Assembly: GCF_010111755.1 (NCBI RefSeq)
Contig: NC_088957.1
Span: 62,001-126,000 of the forward strand
Length of the DNA: 64,000 bases
Direction of reading: 5' to 3'
Source of the DNA: Nakaseomyces glabratus
Taxonomy: Eukaryota; Ascomycota; Saccharomycetes; Saccharomycetales; Saccharomycetaceae
In this document: one piece after another, positions 40,582-52,882 of the stretch
Position numbering within the stretch: the first letter of the stretch is position 1
Layout: each line of letters opens with the position of its first letter
The notes under the pieces: model-generated
The model's database searches: none
Seen by the model: only the letters and a program-made list of their open reading frames with translations
What the model was told of the DNA's origin: nothing
Translations under genes and position numbers: made by a program

Positions 40582-41517
40582 ATGGGAGGAATTCGTGAAA
40601 AGAAGGCTGAATACTTCGCTAAATTGAGAGAGTACTTGGAAGAGTACAAGTCCATCTTTGTTGTTGGTGTTGACAATGTCTCTTCCCAACAAATGCACCA
40701 AGTCAGAAAGGCTTTGAGAGGCAGAGGTGTTGTCTTGATGGGTAAGAACACCATGGTCAGAAGAGCTATCAGAGGTTTCATCTCTGACTTGCCAGACTAC
40801 GAAAAGTTGTTGCCTTTCATCAAGGGTAACGTTGGTTTCATTTTCACCAACGAATCCCTAAAGGACATCAAGGAAGTCATTGTCGCCAACAAGGTTGCCG
40901 CTCCAGCTAGATCTGGTGCTGTCGCTCCAGAAGACATTTGGGTTAAGGCCATGAACACCGGTATGGAACCAGGTAAGACCTCTTTCTTCCAAGCTCTTGG
41001 TGTCCCAACCAAGATTGCCAGAGGTACCATTGAAATTGTCTCTGACGTTAAGGTCGTTGAAGCCGGTAACAGAGTCGGTCCATCTGAAGCCTCTTTGTTG
41101 AACTTGTTGAACATCTCTCCTTTCACTTACGGTTTGACTGTTGTCCAAGTCTACGACCAAGGTCAAGTCTTCCCATCCACCATCTTGGATATCACCGACG
41201 AAGAATTGGTCTCCCACTTCGTCTCTGCCGTCACCACCGTCGCTGCTATCTCTTTGGCTGCCGGTTACCCAACCTTGCCATCTGTTGGTCACACTTTGAT
41301 CAACAACTACAAGAACTTGTTGGCCGTCGCTATCGCTTCTTCTTACCACTACCCAGAAATTGAAGAATTGATCGACAGAATCGAAAACCCAGAGAACTAC
41401 GCTTCCGCTGCCCCAGCTGCCGCTGCTGCCTCCGGTGACGCTGCTCCAGCTGAAGAAGCTGCTGCTGAAGAAGAAGACGAATCCGATGACGACATGGGTT
41501 TCGGTTTGTTCGACTAA
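40582..41517 (+). CDS. RPP0: Ribosomal stalk protein P0
   Basis: Ribosomal protein uL10 of 311 residues (312 in S. cerevisiae). The start [19 protein letters not shown] and the tail [13 protein letters not shown] are diagnostic; the tail recruits elongation factors. It binds 25S rRNA at the GTPase centre and carries two P1/P2 dimers. Codon use is strongly biased (AGA for Arg, TTG for Leu, GGT for Gly), as in very highly expressed genes. Start at the ATG at 40582; the two upstream in-frame codons are not ATG. Confidence 0.98.
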   Translation: MGGIREKKAEYFAKLREYLEEYKSIFVVGVDNVSSQQMHQVRKALRGRGVVLMGKNTMVRRAIRGFISDLPDYEKLLPFIKGNVGFIFTNESLKDIKEVIVANKVAAPARSGAVAPEDIWVKAMNTGMEPGKTSFFQALGVPTKIARGTIEIVSDVKVVEAGNRVGPSEASLLNLLNISPFTYGLTVVQVYDQGQVFPSTILDITDEELVSHFVSAVTTVAAISLAAGYPTLPSVGHTLINNYKNLLAVAIASSYHYPEIEELIDRIENPENYASAAPAAAAASGDAAPAEEAAAEEEDESDDDMGFGLFD

Positions 41518-41927
41518 GGAAATTAATCTCAATTTTAAAAATTAACAAATTTACAATTTTTTTTACTATTTAGACCTTAATTTTCTGTAGTTTCTTAGCA
41601 ACATTTCGGATGTATACTCTCATATGTACAATTTGAGTTATTAATTTAATTCTTATATTCATCATACTTTTTTTAGTGTTCTTTTTGTTGTCGTAGGCAT
41701 CATTTATTTATATATCATTTATTTAACGTTTTGGTCGTATTCTCTCGATTCAATATGTTATTGTGTCATATATCAATGGCGCGCAATTAGAATTCACCAC
41801 ACACGTATCAACAATAATATACCAAAAATTTAAAAATAGTAGCAGCCTGTCATATACTATTTCATAGTCAGCTCTGCTCCCATGCCACCTATATACCGTA
41901 AATATACAATAGATACCGCCCGCAGAT
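41518..41927. other. Intergenic region RPP0-SPO77
   Basis: AT-rich. I searched for a middle sporulation element (CRCAAAW) in front of SPO77 and did not find a clear one. Nothing else is supported. Confidence 0.45.
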
Positions 41928-43265
41928 ATGAATGTCCTATCGGTTCAGCACGAGAACATTCCTAGCATCAAATACCATAAGCGCCCTATCAAAGACGGTC
42001 AAAAAAGATGTGCATTCTACTTATCTACTGAGACAGAAAGCGTGGTGAATTATTCATTGCGTTTCGATTCGAAGAGTTTGAGCCGGCGTAAATTTGATGC
42101 CCTTCTAAAGGTTCCTACGCATGTATCCAACTCCAAAATTGACACCCATACATTACCACATTTAATAGAGATCATACAAGAACAAATAATTAGTGTTACC
42201 GAACAGAGGAAATGCGTCACTCTGCATGACAATCTATATATGATAGCGCTCTGTATCGTGCCGATGACAGTTGAGCTTACTCGCACGCTTGAACAAGTGA
42301 ATAACGCATCACAAAGCAAGTTTACTGTGAATTCATACTACAGCAACAAATTCCTGTTCCTTATTGAAATACTAATAGAGTTCATATGGGTTGACCACAT
42401 CAGAGCGCTTTGTAGGGAAGAGATACATAAGGACCACACACATAGTAACTATAAAACTCGATATAACATGACTATGTTAGTAGAGGACCCTGACTCAGTG
42501 CTGTCTCGCATATACTACAGATGGAGTAAGCTTAACTATTTTCCCATAACGTTACTTTCCAGCTTGAAGTTTACAGTCATTGGTGAAGGTAAGAATGTCG
42601 AAATTGGTTACAGGAATGAGACTCGCAAGATAGTCCTCAGTACGCTACTGTTGGTCAGTAAGAAGTGCTTTGTACAGTTTATGAAAATTGTAATGGCGCA
42701 ACAGGCGTTATACCAGAACTTAGACGAGGCATGCTTTCTTCTTATGTGTGAGTGGCTTCTCAAAGGTACAGTTCAAAGCAATTCAGGAGAGAGTGTAGTA
42801 GGTATAAGGCAAGTGATCCTTGATCTGGTCAATGCCAAGGACGGTTCGCTATTAAGTGAACACCTTGGCTTTAGATGTAGATGTAATACGTGGGCCAAGC
42901 AGCTCAGCACTCGACTGATCGAGAACAAAACCAAAGAGGACGTAATACAAGGCACAGAGATAGAGGACACAGATCTGAAGTTTAACAAGTACGAAGTGGC
43001 GTTGCTGTTTTTGGATGATCTCATCCGCAGCACTGCCACTGTGCATTCCGTGGGGACATCCCAAGAGGACAGCAATATACAGGACGAACACACACAGGAG
43101 CTTACTCATAGGCCCTTGGAGTGGATGAGTGTGTTTAATTCATGTTCATACCACAGTGGAAATGCCATCAAACATCGGAAAAGATCTCAATTGCAAAATT
43201 GGTTCAAGAAGCACACTCTTATGCGAAGAATTATAAAGGTCTTTAAGAATCTACGTAGCTCATAG
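41928..43265 (+). CDS. SPO77: Probable sporulation protein Spo77
   Basis: Protein of 445 residues without a domain I can name by sequence alone. It is called Spo77 because it lies exactly between RPP0 and FKS1, as YLR341W does in S. cerevisiae, and because length (477 there), strand and lack of membrane segments agree. The C-terminus is basic (KHRKRSQLQNWFKKHTLMRR). S. cerevisiae Spo77 supports prospore membrane growth and spore wall formation together with the kinase Sps1. The frame is intact, with no stop or shift. Codon use is weakly biased, fitting low expression. Confidence 0.8.
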   Translation: MNVLSVQHENIPSIKYHKRPIKDGQKRCAFYLSTETESVVNYSLRFDSKSLSRRKFDALLKVPTHVSNSKIDTHTLPHLIEIIQEQIISVTEQRKCVTLHDNLYMIALCIVPMTVELTRTLEQVNNASQSKFTVNSYYSNKFLFLIEILIEFIWVDHIRALCREEIHKDHTHSNYKTRYNMTMLVEDPDSVLSRIYYRWSKLNYFPITLLSSLKFTVIGEGKNVEIGYRNETRKIVLSTLLLVSKKCFVQFMKIVMAQQALYQNLDEACFLLMCEWLLKGTVQSNSGESVVGIRQVILDLVNAKDGSLLSEHLGFRCRCNTWAKQLSTRLIENKTKEDVIQGTEIEDTDLKFNKYEVALLFLDDLIRSTATVHSVGTSQEDSNIQDEHTQELTHRPLEWMSVFNSCSYHSGNAIKHRKRSQLQNWFKKHTLMRRIIKVFKNLRSS

Positions 43266-45060
43266 CATAGCCAACACACATAAAACCCTGTATTTCCGTT
43301 TTCTTTCCTTATGCAATCGTTACAAATCTGTAGTTGCCGGAAGTTACTGTTAATGGTAGCATATAACTTCAATATCCGATCCTTGACGCGTAATCCATAT
43401 TGCTTCTCCTATCACCCAATCCCCCCCCTCCATTCCAGGAACACTGAAGCGATTGCAATTCGCGTTTCTAATTCTCACTTGTTCGGTTACGATAGAAAAT
43501 GCAGTAGCCCTGGACCAAGAAGAAAACGCGAAAATTCAGCTCTCTAACCCGTGGCTCATAAGTACACAAGACACGATCGCAAAACGCGTCTACACATAAC
43601 TCTCCCCACAAATCGATTTCCACTCACTTCCGGTTCCATTGGTGTCTAATTCATAACTCAAGGGCAAGGATAGTTAACACAACTTGTGAGAGAGCTTGAG
43701 AGAAACCCCGTAGCCCACTTCTCAAGTGCTAGTTTCTATACACATATTGACCAGCCATCTCTATTTTATGTAGAAATTGCTTTTTCTGTTCTTTCTACAG
43801 GGGTTTAAGAGACTGTACTTTTCGCTAGTAACAATGCCCTACAGAAAACCGCGTCTCTTTCTTTTTTTTACTTCCATCATTTTTTCTACGCACTGCCTGG
43901 CTAAAGACTGAGAAAATGCCGTAGTTGTATGTGTGCTCACTAGTGCGTTTAAGATTCAATGCGCGGTCTCCTAGAGATAGAAGGGGTGGGGAGAGATCTG
44001 GATCTATTATTATTTCTGCGTCAAATACCTGCAACCAGTCGAGAGACGGATCTATTTGAAAGGGGGAAAGAAAAAAAGAAAGGGATAGTTCCCGTATCCA
44101 TGAGATAATGGCCGTAGAGGGGGTGGTTTGCGGCAAGAGGTGAGGGAGGGAGAAGGCAAATGATGCAGAGAAGGAGGGGGTAGTAGTTGTGGTAGCTCGG
44201 TGGCAAAGAGACGTCTGTAGAGAAAAACATATTTGTTTTTTCTTTTTTTCTGAGATCTAGGAATTCCTTTTTCCTGCTGAGATATATACGCACATACCAA
44301 AAAGAAAGAAAGCAGAACAGATCTCCTTTCTTTTTTTTCCAATATGGATCTATAATACTGTGTGCCCCATGCTGCTTTGACTTGCTCGAACTATCTACCA
44401 CATATTGAAAGCTCCTTTACAGCACGCCATATTGTTGAATGGAGGGACGCGTTATTGTAACTTAAAAAAATTAAAAGAAATTTTTCTATTCTTCGTGTAT
44501 CAGCTTAGTCCCTCTAATAATAAAAAAAAAATTGTAAATTACAAGAAATAGAGAAGCTTGGGAAACTGCATGAACCGTGCGAGTATTTGTTACTGCATTG
44601 TGTGTAAGGGTGGTAATTTTTAGTAGAGAATAGCTTGAAAGTAATCTAAAATTGCAAAAAAAAATTTGATCCGAAAAAACATGTTATTATTCTCATGATT
44701 TTTTTTTATTTTAAATAAAGAATTAATAAAATGGGAGCAAACAATTACAATTTGATTTTCTTTGTAAAAAAAAAAGTATTAGAACATTTCGATTTCTGAT
44801 TTTTCTCTTTCTTGATCCTTTCATTTAAAAGGTAAAGGGTCTTTTCGAATCTTGCTATTAATTCCCTATCGCTTAGGAAAAGTAGCAATATATTTGAAAA
44901 GAAAGGACTGAAAAAAAAAGATCAAATACCAAAGGAAGAAAAGATATAACAAATTCACATTCGCTTAGAATTTATTTTAAAAAAAAAGTTTATCTTTGCC
45001 TTTTCTTTCATTTCTAGAGTTTTATCTTTTTTTTTTGCTCTTGTTTGATATACATTCGCT
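43266..45060. promoter_or_regulatory. Long FKS1 upstream region with MCB and SCB boxes
   Basis: In 1.8 kb before FKS1 there are three MluI boxes ACGCGT (43386-43391, 43584-43589, 44447-44452) and one SCB box CGCGAAA (43527-43533). S. cerevisiae FKS1 peaks at G1/S under SBF. The last 400 bp are full of A and T runs, including a pyrimidine-rich leader directly before the ATG. No other gene is visible; the small minus-strand ORFs near 43825-44400 are low-complexity Ser/Leu/Phe/Lys strings. Confidence 0.65.
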
Positions 45061-48000
45061 ATGTCTTACAATAATAACGGACAACAAATGTCCGATCAGG
45101 GCTACTATGATAATAACCAAGGTTATTACCAACCAGAAGACCAACAGAATGGTCAAGCCATGTACGGTGACGAAGGTTACTACGACCCAAACATCAGCGG
45201 TGGTGACTACTACAACCAACCACCACCACCTCCAAACATGATGGGCCAAGACATGGAGAACTTCTCCGATTTCAGCAGTTACGGCCCTCCTGGTGTGCAA
45301 GGTTACGACTATCAGAACATGAACCAATCTGGTCAATACACGCCATCTCAAATGAGTTACAACGGCGATCCAAACTCTGGATCCTCAACTCCTATATACG
45401 GTAATGGCATGTCTGCTTACGATCCTAATGCCATCGCTATGGCGTTGCCTAACGATCCATACCCAGCATGGACCGCAGACAGCCAATCACCAGTGCCAAT
45501 CGAACAGATCGAGGATGTCTTCATTGACCTAACGAACAAATTCGGTTTCCAAAGAGACTCCATGAGAAACATGTTCGACCACTTCATGACTCTTCTAGAT
45601 TCTAGAACTTCTAGAATGGCTCCAGACCAAGCTTTGCTGTCTTTACACGCCGATTATATCGGCGGTGATACAGCCAACTACAAGAAATGGTACTTCGCCG
45701 CCCAACTAGATATGGATGATGAAGTCGGTTTCAGAAACATGAGCTTGGGTAAACTATCCAGAAAGGCCAGAAAGGCCAAGAAGAAGAATAAGAAGGCCAT
45801 GGAGGAGGCTAATCCAGAGGATGCTGAAGACATTCTAAATAAACTGGAAGGTGACAACTCTTTAGAAGCCGCTGATTTCAGATGGAAGACTAAGATGAAT
45901 GCCTTAACTCCAATCGAAAGAGTTCGTCAAATCGCTCTATACCTTTTGATCTGGGGTGAAGCTAACCAAGTGAGATTCACCTCGGAGTGTCTGTGTTTCA
46001 TTTACAAGTGTGCCACTGACTACTTGAACTCTCCTCTATGCCAACAGAGAACCGAGCCAATGCCAGAGGGTGACTACTTGAACAGAGTTATCACTCCACT
46101 TTACCGTTTCATCAGAAACCAAGTCTACGAAATTGTCGACGGTCGTTACGTTAAGCGTGAAAAGGACCACCACAAGGTCATTGGTTATGATGATGTTAAC
46201 CAGCTATTCTGGTATCCAGAAGGTATCGCTAAGATTGTCTTCGAAGACAGCACTAAGTTGATCGAGATTCCAGCTGAAGAACGTTACTTGAGATTAGGTG
46301 AGGTTAGCTGGGATGACGTTTTCTTCAAGACTTACAAAGAAACCCGTTCTTGGTTCCACATGATCACAAACTTTAACCGTATTTGGATCATGCACGTTAC
46401 CATTTTCTGGATGTACGTTGCCTACAACTCTCCAACTTTCTACACACACAACTATCAACAATTGGTCAACAATCAACCACCAGCTGCCTACAAGTGGGCT
46501 AGTGCTGCTCTTGGTGGTACTGTTGCCAGTTTCATCCAACTTCTAGCTACAATCTGTGAATGGTCTTTTGTTCCAAGAAAATGGGCAGGTGCTCAACATC
46601 TTTCCCGTAGATTTTGGTTCTTATGTTTGATTTTTGCAGTTAACTTGGGTCCAATTATTTTTGTCTTCGCTTATGAAAAGGACACTGTTCAATCAAAGGC
46701 AGGCCACGCGGTTGCTGCGGTCATGTTCTTTGTTGCAGTCGCTACATTGCTATTTTTCTCAGTCATGCCATTGGGTGGTCTGTTCACGTCCTACATGCAA
46801 AAGTCTACCAGACGTTACGTCGCTTCTCAAACCTTCACTGCCTCCTTTGCACCTTTGCATGGTCTTGACAGATGGTTGTCTTACCTGGTTTGGGTTACTG
46901 TTTTTGCTGCTAAGTACGCTGAATCATACTACTTCTTGATTCTATCTCTAAGAGATCCAATCAGAATTTTGTCTACCACTACCATGAGATGTACTGGTGA
47001 ATACTGGTGGGGTTCAAAGCTATGTAGACATCAATCAAAGATTGTTTTGGGTTTGATGATTGCTACCGATTTTATTCTGTTCTTCTTGGATACCTATCTG
47101 TGGTACATTGTTGTCAACACTGTCTTTTCCGTTGGTAAATCTTTCTACTTGGGTATTTCTATTTTGACTCCATGGAGAAACATTTTCACTAGATTGCCAA
47201 AGAGAATTTACTCCAAGATTTTGGCTACTACTGATATGGAAATCAAATACAAGCCAAAGGTTTTAATTTCCCAAGTCTGGAACGCTATCATTATCTCAAT
47301 GTACAGAGAACATTTGCTTGCCATTGACCATGTCCAAAAGTTATTATACCATCAAGTTCCATCTGAAATTGAAGGTAAGAGAACTTTGAGAGCCCCAACT
47401 TTCTTTGTTTCTCAGGATGATAACAACTTTGAAACTGAGTTTTTCCCAAGAAACTCTGAAGCTGAACGTCGTATTTCTTTCTTTGCCCAATCCTTGGCCA
47501 CCCCAATGCCAGAACCATTGCCAGTTGACAACATGCCAACTTTTACCGTTTTGACTCCTCACTATGCTGAAAGAATTTTGTTGTCTTTGAGAGAAATTAT
47601 CAGAGAGGATGACCAATTCTCCAGAGTTACTCTATTGGAATACTTGAAGCAATTACACCCAGTTGAATGGGAATGTTTTGTTAAGGACACCAAAATCTTG
47701 GCCGAAGAGACTGCTGCTTATGAAGGTATGGATGATCAAGATCCTGAGAAGGAAGATGCATTGAAGAACCAAATTGATGATCTTCCATTCTACTGTATTG
47801 GTTTCAAGTCTGCTGCTCCTGAATATACTCTACGTACACGTATTTGGGCTTCTTTGAGATCTCAAACTTTGTACCGTACTGTTTCTGGTTTTATGAATTA
47901 TGCTAGAGCTATCAAATTGCTATACCGTGTCGAAAACCCTGAAATTGTTCAAATGTTTGGTGGTAATGCCGAAGGTCTTGAAAGGGAATTGGAAAAAATG

Positions 48001-50652
48001 GCTAGAAGAAAGTTTAAGTTCTTGGTTTCTATGCAAAGATTGGCTAAGTTTAAACCACATGAACTGGAAAACGCTGAATTCTTGTTGAGAGCTTACCCTG
48101 ATCTACAAATTGCTTACTTGGATGAAGAACCTCCACTAAACGAAGGTGAAGAACCAAGAATTTACTCAGCCTTGATTGACGGTCACTGTGAAATCTTGGA
48201 GAATGGTCGTAGACGTCCTAAGTTCAGAGTCCAACTGTCTGGTAACCCTATTCTTGGTGATGGTAAATCTGATAACCAGAACCATGCTTTGATTTTCTAC
48301 AGAGGTGAATATATCCAATTGATCGATGCTAACCAAGACAACTATTTGGAAGAATGTTTGAAGATTAGATCTGTTCTTGCTGAATTTGAAGAATTGAATG
48401 CTGAACAAGTGTACCCATACTCTCCAGGTGTAAAATACGAAGATCAAAACACAAATCACCCAGTTGCTATTGTTGGTGCCAGAGAATATATTTTCTCTGA
48501 AAACTCTGGTGTTCTTGGTGATGTTGCCGCTGGTAAAGAACAAACATTTGGTACTCTTTTTGCTCGTACATTGGCTCAAATTGGTGGTAAACTGCATTAT
48601 GGTCACCCGGATTTCATCAACGCTACTTTCATGACTACCAGAGGTGGTATTTCAAAGGCTCAAAAGGGTTTGCATTTGAACGAAGATATTTACGCCGGTA
48701 TGAATGCCCTATTACGTGGTGGTCGTATTAAGCACTGTGAATACTATCAATGTGGTAAAGGTAGAGATTTAGGTTTTGGTACAATTTTGAATTTCACAAC
48801 TAAGATTGGTGCTGGTATGGGTGAACAAATGTTGTCCCGTGAATACTACTATCTAGGTACACAACTTCCAATTGACCGTTTCTTGACTTTCTACTATGCG
48901 CACCCTGGTTTCCATTTGAATAACTTGTTCATTCAATTGTCTCTTCAAATGTTTATGTTGACTTTGGTTAATTTACACGCTCTTGCACACGAATCTATTA
49001 TTTGTATTTACGATAAGAACAAGCCAAAGACAGATGTATTGTATCCAATTGGTTGTTACAACTTCTCTCCAGCTATTGACTGGGTCAGACGTTACACATT
49101 ATCTATTTTCATTGTTTTCTGGATTGCCTTTGTTCCTATTGTTGTGCAAGAATTGATTGAACGTGGTCTGTGGAAGGCTACCCAAAGATTCTTCCGTCAC
49201 ATTCTTTCCCTATCCCCAATGTTTGAAGTGTTTGCTGGTCAAATCTACTCATCTGCTTTGTTGAGCGATTTGACTGTTGGTGGTGCTCGTTATATTTCTA
49301 CTGGTAGAGGTTTTGCAACCTCACGTATCCCATTCTCCATTTTGTACTCCAGATTTGCAGGCTCTGCCATTTATATGGGTGCTAGATCAATGCTAATGTT
49401 GCTTTTCGGTACCGTTGCCCACTGGCAAGCTCCTCTCCTATGGTTCTGGGCCTCACTGTCCGCCCTGCTGTTCTCTCCATTTATTTTCAACCCACATCAA
49501 TTCTCCTGGGAAGACTTCTTCTTGGATTACAGAGACTACATTAGATGGTTATCTAGAGGTAATAGTAAATACCACAGAAACTCCTGGATTGGTTACGTTA
49601 GAATGGCTAGATCTCGTATTACCGGTTTCAAACGTAAGTTGGTTGGTGATGAATCTGAAAAGGCTGCAGGTGATGCAAGCAGAGCTCACAGAACCAACTT
49701 GATTCTAGCCGAGATTATTCCAAATGCTATTTACGCTGCAGGTTGTTTTGTTGGTTTCACTTTCATTAACGCCCAAACAGGTGTTAAGACTACTGATGAC
49801 GATAGAGTGAACTCTGTTCTACGTATTATCATCTGTACTTTGGCTCCAATTGTCATTGATATTGGTGTTCTGTTCTTCGTTTTGGGTATGTCTTGTTGTT
49901 CTGGTCCATTGTTCGGTATGTGCTGTAAGAGAACTGGTTCAGTTATGGCTGGTTTTGCTCACGGTATTGCCGTCATTGTTCACATTGGTTTCTTCATCGT
50001 CATGTGGGTTCTTGAAGGTTTCAACTTCACTAGAATGTTGCTTGGTGTTGTTACTATGATTCAATGTCAAAGATTGATCTTCCAATGTATGACTGTCTTG
50101 ATGTTGACTAGAGAATTCAAGAATGACCATGCAAACACTGCCTTCTGGACAGGTAAATGGTACGGTTCCGGTTTTGGTTACATGGCTTGGACTCAACCAA
50201 CAAGAGAATTAACTGCTAAGGTCATTGAACTTTCTGAATTTGCTGCTGATTTCGTTCTAGGTCATGTTATTCTATTTGCCCAATTCCCAGTTCTATGTAT
50301 TCCAGCCATTGACAAGTTCCACTCCATCATGTTATTCTGGTTAAAGCCATCGCGTCAAATCCGTCCACCAATTTATTCTTTGAAACAATCTCGTCTAAGA
50401 AAGAGAATGGTCAAGAGATACCTAACCCTTTACATTATCGTTTTCCTAGTATTTGCTGGTTGCATCGTAGGCCCAGCAGTTGCTTCTTCCCATGTTGCTA
50501 AGGACTTGGGTCACCAATTAACTGGTACTTTCCACAATTTGGTGCAACCAAGAAATGTAAGCAACAACGATACTGGTTTTGGTATTTCCACATACAGTAA
50601 CCATTACTACACGCATACTCCATCTCTAAAGACCTGGTCTACAATCAAATAA
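45061..50652 (+). CDS. FKS1: 1,3-beta-D-glucan synthase catalytic subunit
   Basis: GT48 plasma-membrane enzyme of 1863 residues (1876 in S. cerevisiae Fks1). A Gln/Tyr/Asn-rich cytosolic N-terminus (about 1-130) and a conserved FKS1 domain (about 290-400) precede the first transmembrane group (about 440-690). The large cytosolic catalytic region follows (about 700-1300, including [20 protein letters not shown]), then the second transmembrane group (from about 1305). It makes cell-wall glucan from UDP-glucose under Rho1 control and is the target of echinocandins. Hot spot 1 reads FLILSLRDP from F625 and hot spot 2 DWVRRYTL from D1340; both look wild type. Early codons are strongly biased. Confidence 0.98.
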   Translation: MSYNNNGQQMSDQGYYDNNQGYYQPEDQQNGQAMYGDEGYYDPNISGGDYYNQPPPPPNMMGQDMENFSDFSSYGPPGVQGYDYQNMNQSGQYTPSQMSYNGDPNSGSSTPIYGNGMSAYDPNAIAMALPNDPYPAWTADSQSPVPIEQIEDVFIDLTNKFGFQRDSMRNMFDHFMTLLDSRTSRMAPDQALLSLHADYIGGDTANYKKWYFAAQLDMDDEVGFRNMSLGKLSRKARKAKKKNKKAMEEANPEDAEDILNKLEGDNSLEAADFRWKTKMNALTPIERVRQIALYLLIWGEANQVRFTSECLCFIYKCATDYLNSPLCQQRTEPMPEGDYLNRVITPLYRFIRNQVYEIVDGRYVKREKDHHKVIGYDDVNQLFWYPEGIAKIVFEDSTKLIEIPAEERYLRLGEVSWDDVFFKTYKETRSWFHMITNFNRIWIMHVTIFWMYVAYNSPTFYTHNYQQLVNNQPPAAYKWASAALGGTVASFIQLLATICEWSFVPRKWAGAQHLSRRFWFLCLIFAVNLGPIIFVFAYEKDTVQSKAGHAVAAVMFFVAVATLLFFSVMPLGGLFTSYMQKSTRRYVASQTFTASFAPLHGLDRWLSYLVWVTVFAAKYAESYYFLILSLRDPIRILSTTTMRCTGEYWWGSKLCRHQSKIVLGLMIATDFILFFLDTYLWYIVVNTVFSVGKSFYLGISILTPWRNIFTRLPKRIYSKILATTDMEIKYKPKVLISQVWNAIIISMYREHLLAIDHVQKLLYHQVPSEIEGKRTLRAPTFFVSQDDNNFETEFFPRNSEAERRISFFAQSLATPMPEPLPVDNMPTFTVLTPHYAERILLSLREIIREDDQFSRVTLLEYLKQLHPVEWECFVKDTKILAEETAAYEGMDDQDPEKEDALKNQIDDLPFYCIGFKSAAPEYTLRTRIWASLRSQTLYRTVSGFMNYARAIKLLYRVENPEIVQMFGGNAEGLERELEKMARRKFKFLVSMQRLAKFKPHELENAEFLLRAYPDLQIAYLDEEPPLNEGEEPRIYSALIDGHCEILENGRRRPKFRVQLSGNPILGDGKSDNQNHALIFYRGEYIQLIDANQDNYLEECLKIRSVLAEFEELNAEQVYPYSPGVKYEDQNTNHPVAIVGAREYIFSENSGVLGDVAAGKEQTFGTLFARTLAQIGGKLHYGHPDFINATFMTTRGGISKAQKGLHLNEDIYAGMNALLRGGRIKHCEYYQCGKGRDLGFGTILNFTTKIGAGMGEQMLSREYYYLGTQLPIDRFLTFYYAHPGFHLNNLFIQLSLQMFMLTLVNLHALAHESIICIYDKNKPKTDVLYPIGCYNFSPAIDWVRRYTLSIFIVFWIAFVPIVVQELIERGLWKATQRFFRHILSLSPMFEVFAGQIYSSALLSDLTVGGARYISTGRGFATSRIPFSILYSRFAGSAIYMGARSMLMLLFGTVAHWQAPLLWFWASLSALLFSPFIFNPHQFSWEDFFLDYRDYIRWLSRGNSKYHRNSWIGYVRMARSRITGFKRKLVGDESEKAAGDASRAHRTNLILAEIIPNAIYAAGCFVGFTFINAQTGVKTTDDDRVNSVLRIIICTLAPIVIDIGVLFFVLGMSCCSGPLFGMCCKRTGSVMAGFAHGIAVIVHIGFFIVMWVLEGFNFTRMLLGVVTMIQCQRLIFQCMTVLMLTREFKNDHANTAFWTGKWYGSGFGYMAWTQPTRELTAKVIELSEFAADFVLGHVILFAQFPVLCIPAIDKFHSIMLFWLKPSRQIRPPIYSLKQSRLRKRMVKRYLTLYIIVFLVFAGCIVGPAVASSHVAKDLGHQLTGTFHNLVQPRNVSNNDTGFGISTYSNHYYTHTPSLKTWSTIK

Positions 50653-51253
50653 TCCATTTCAATAATTTGCGTGATTTTATTGTTTATTCTTATTCCACAT
50701 TTCATCATTTGATATTAAACGAGTTCAAGATAATAGATTTATTTTTTTCATCATTTACCTCCATACTACATCAAGAATTTTTTTATTTGATTGATGGGTT
50801 TATTTGTTATGGTTCGAAGACGGTTTTAAAATATTTATAGAGATACTGGTTATATCCCGCTGTTTTTACGACTGATCGTCCTTCAACTAGCAAATCCGTT
50901 TTGGTATTGTATTTTAGTTATTTTATATTTTCAGGAGTTTCTTTACCTTATATATATTAAGAGGAACCATATTATTATTTTTCATGTACTTTTTTTTCAT
51001 TTTGTCTCTGATCTTTGTTACACTTCATTAGTTTTTGTGAGCGCTAACTTAATAAAAAGCTCCCAATTAAAGTGTCGGGTGCTTTTGGAACCGCAAAAAC
51101 AATTGATAGAATAGAAAATAAACTAAGATGTAGTACATAATTCAGAGATTATTCATTTATTCATGCGGGTGAATATATAATGAAGAAATTATCCACAATA
51201 GGTTTCAATATTTTATAAGTGTCTAGACAACACAAGGGAAATTGGTATACCTC
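50653..51253. other. Intergenic region FKS1-GAS2
   Basis: FKS1 3' region and GAS2 promoter. ACCGCAAAA at 51090-51098 matches the middle sporulation element GNCRCAAAW in eight of nine positions, which would suit a sporulation-type glucanosyltransferase, but this short match could be chance. Confidence 0.45.
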
Positions 51254-52882
51254 ATGAAGAAATTATTATATTTTGCTTTGTCTGTGGTAGCAACATCAGC
51301 TCAGCTAGCTGATGAGGTCTTATTACGCAAATGGTCTTTGCAGTTACCTACTATCGAAATCGAAGGCAATAAATTCTTCAATAGTGAAACTGGTGAGCAA
51401 TTTTTTATGAAAGGCATTGCATACCAACAGCAAGTTGATCAGGATAGTGAATTATATGATGGTACACCATATGTAGATCCTCTTGCTGACCCACATATAT
51501 GTCTCCGTGATCTACCATATCTGGTGGAGCTTGGAATCAATACAATAAGAGTGTATCATATTGACCCCAGCTCTTCACATGATACATGCATGAAGGCATT
51601 TTCTGATGCAGGTATATATGTGCTCATCGATCTCGCAGAACCAGAAATATCCATAGTCCGTAATAACCCTAGTTGGGATGTTAAAGTATGGTCTAGGTAT
51701 AGAGATGTAGTTGATGCCATGCATTTTTATAACAATGTTTTAGGCTTTTTTGCTGGTAATGAAGTGACCAATGACAAATATAATACTGATGCTTCACCAT
51801 TTGTGAAGGCGGCAATTAGAGATGTAAAGACTTATATGCAACAAAAGGGATATAGGAATATCCCTGTAGGTTATTCAACGAATGACGATGCTGAAACTAG
51901 AATAAATCTTTCCAAATATTTTGTATGTGGAGAAAACTCAGCAGATTTCTATGGCATAAATATGTATGAGTGGTGTGGCTATTCTACATACGGCACCAGC
52001 GGCTACAAAGAAAGAACTGAAGAATTTACTGACTTCCCTGTTCCAGTGTTTTTCTCTGAATTTGGGTGTAACTTGGTTAGACCCAGGCCATTTACAGAAG
52101 TAGCCGCCCTCTTCAGTAAGAAAATGTCTTCTGTATGGTCTGGCGGTTTAGTTTATATGTATTTTGAGGAGGAAAATCAATATGGTGTTGTTAAAATTAA
52201 CAAAAATAATGAAGTAGAGAAGCTACCTGATTTTGATAATTTGAAAAAAGCATATAGGAAAGCAACCCCTAAGGGTGTCAATCTTTCAGATCAAGCTGTC
52301 TCAAGGAAATCCATTAATGTTCGCAAACTTGATTGCCCGGAGAAAAGCCATAATAATAATTGGTTAGCGTCTGATATTTTACCACCGACACCTAATGACG
52401 AGAAATGTTCTTGCTTGGATGAGATTTTACCTTGCCTGGCATTACCTAGTAATGACGATCAAGATCATTACAAGACTTTATTTAACTACGTTTGTGGGGA
52501 AGTCGACTGTACAGATATCAAAACAGATGGTACATTAGGGAAGTATGGAAAATTCTCAGACTGTTCAGTAAATCAAAAGCTGTCCTTGCAATTGAGTAAG
52601 CTTTACTACAAATTAAAATTAGAGGATCACATATGCCCAACTAACCCGAAATACGTTCGGTTTAACAGCGCGACCATAACTCGGAAGGATACTTGTGAAT
52701 CTATCCTCAAAGAAATTAGCCAAGGGACTGCAAAAACTAAAAAGGAACCGATAAATGAAATAGTCACATCGGTACCAGCGGAAGACGGAATGATTTCCTC
52801 CACCGCTAACACTTTGAGTGGCACAATAATACTAGTTATTATTGTTCTAAATACTTTAGTAGTCCTGCTTATAGCATATTAA
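51254..52882 (+). CDS. GAS2: Gas2-like 1,3-beta-glucanosyltransferase
   Basis: GH72 enzyme of 542 residues (555 in S. cerevisiae Gas2). It has a signal peptide (about 1-17, LLYFALSVVATSA). The GH72 catalytic domain (about 28-335) has acid/base Glu in FAGNEVTN near 171 and nucleophile Glu in FFSEFGC near 271. A cysteine-rich X8/CBM43 domain (about 365-470) follows, and the end is hydrophobic, suggesting a GPI anchor. It cuts and religates beta-1,3-glucan chains. In S. cerevisiae, Gas2 acts in spore wall assembly. I start at the ATG at 51254, which puts the hydrophobic core right after two lysines; codons before it lack an ATG. Confidence 0.93.
   Translation: MKKLLYFALSVVATSAQLADEVLLRKWSLQLPTIEIEGNKFFNSETGEQFFMKGIAYQQQVDQDSELYDGTPYVDPLADPHICLRDLPYLVELGINTIRVYHIDPSSSHDTCMKAFSDAGIYVLIDLAEPEISIVRNNPSWDVKVWSRYRDVVDAMHFYNNVLGFFAGNEVTNDKYNTDASPFVKAAIRDVKTYMQQKGYRNIPVGYSTNDDAETRINLSKYFVCGENSADFYGINMYEWCGYSTYGTSGYKERTEEFTDFPVPVFFSEFGCNLVRPRPFTEVAALFSKKMSSVWSGGLVYMYFEEENQYGVVKINKNNEVEKLPDFDNLKKAYRKATPKGVNLSDQAVSRKSINVRKLDCPEKSHNNNWLASDILPPTPNDEKCSCLDEILPCLALPSNDDQDHYKTLFNYVCGEVDCTDIKTDGTLGKYGKFSDCSVNQKLSLQLSKLYYKLKLEDHICPTNPKYVRFNSATITRKDTCESILKEISQGTAKTKKEPINEIVTSVPAEDGMISSTANTLSGTIILVIIVLNTLVVLLIAY

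Noticed and set aside
40797..41532. Minus-strand ORFs over RPP0
   Set aside because: Antisense frames kept open by the strong codon bias of RPP0.
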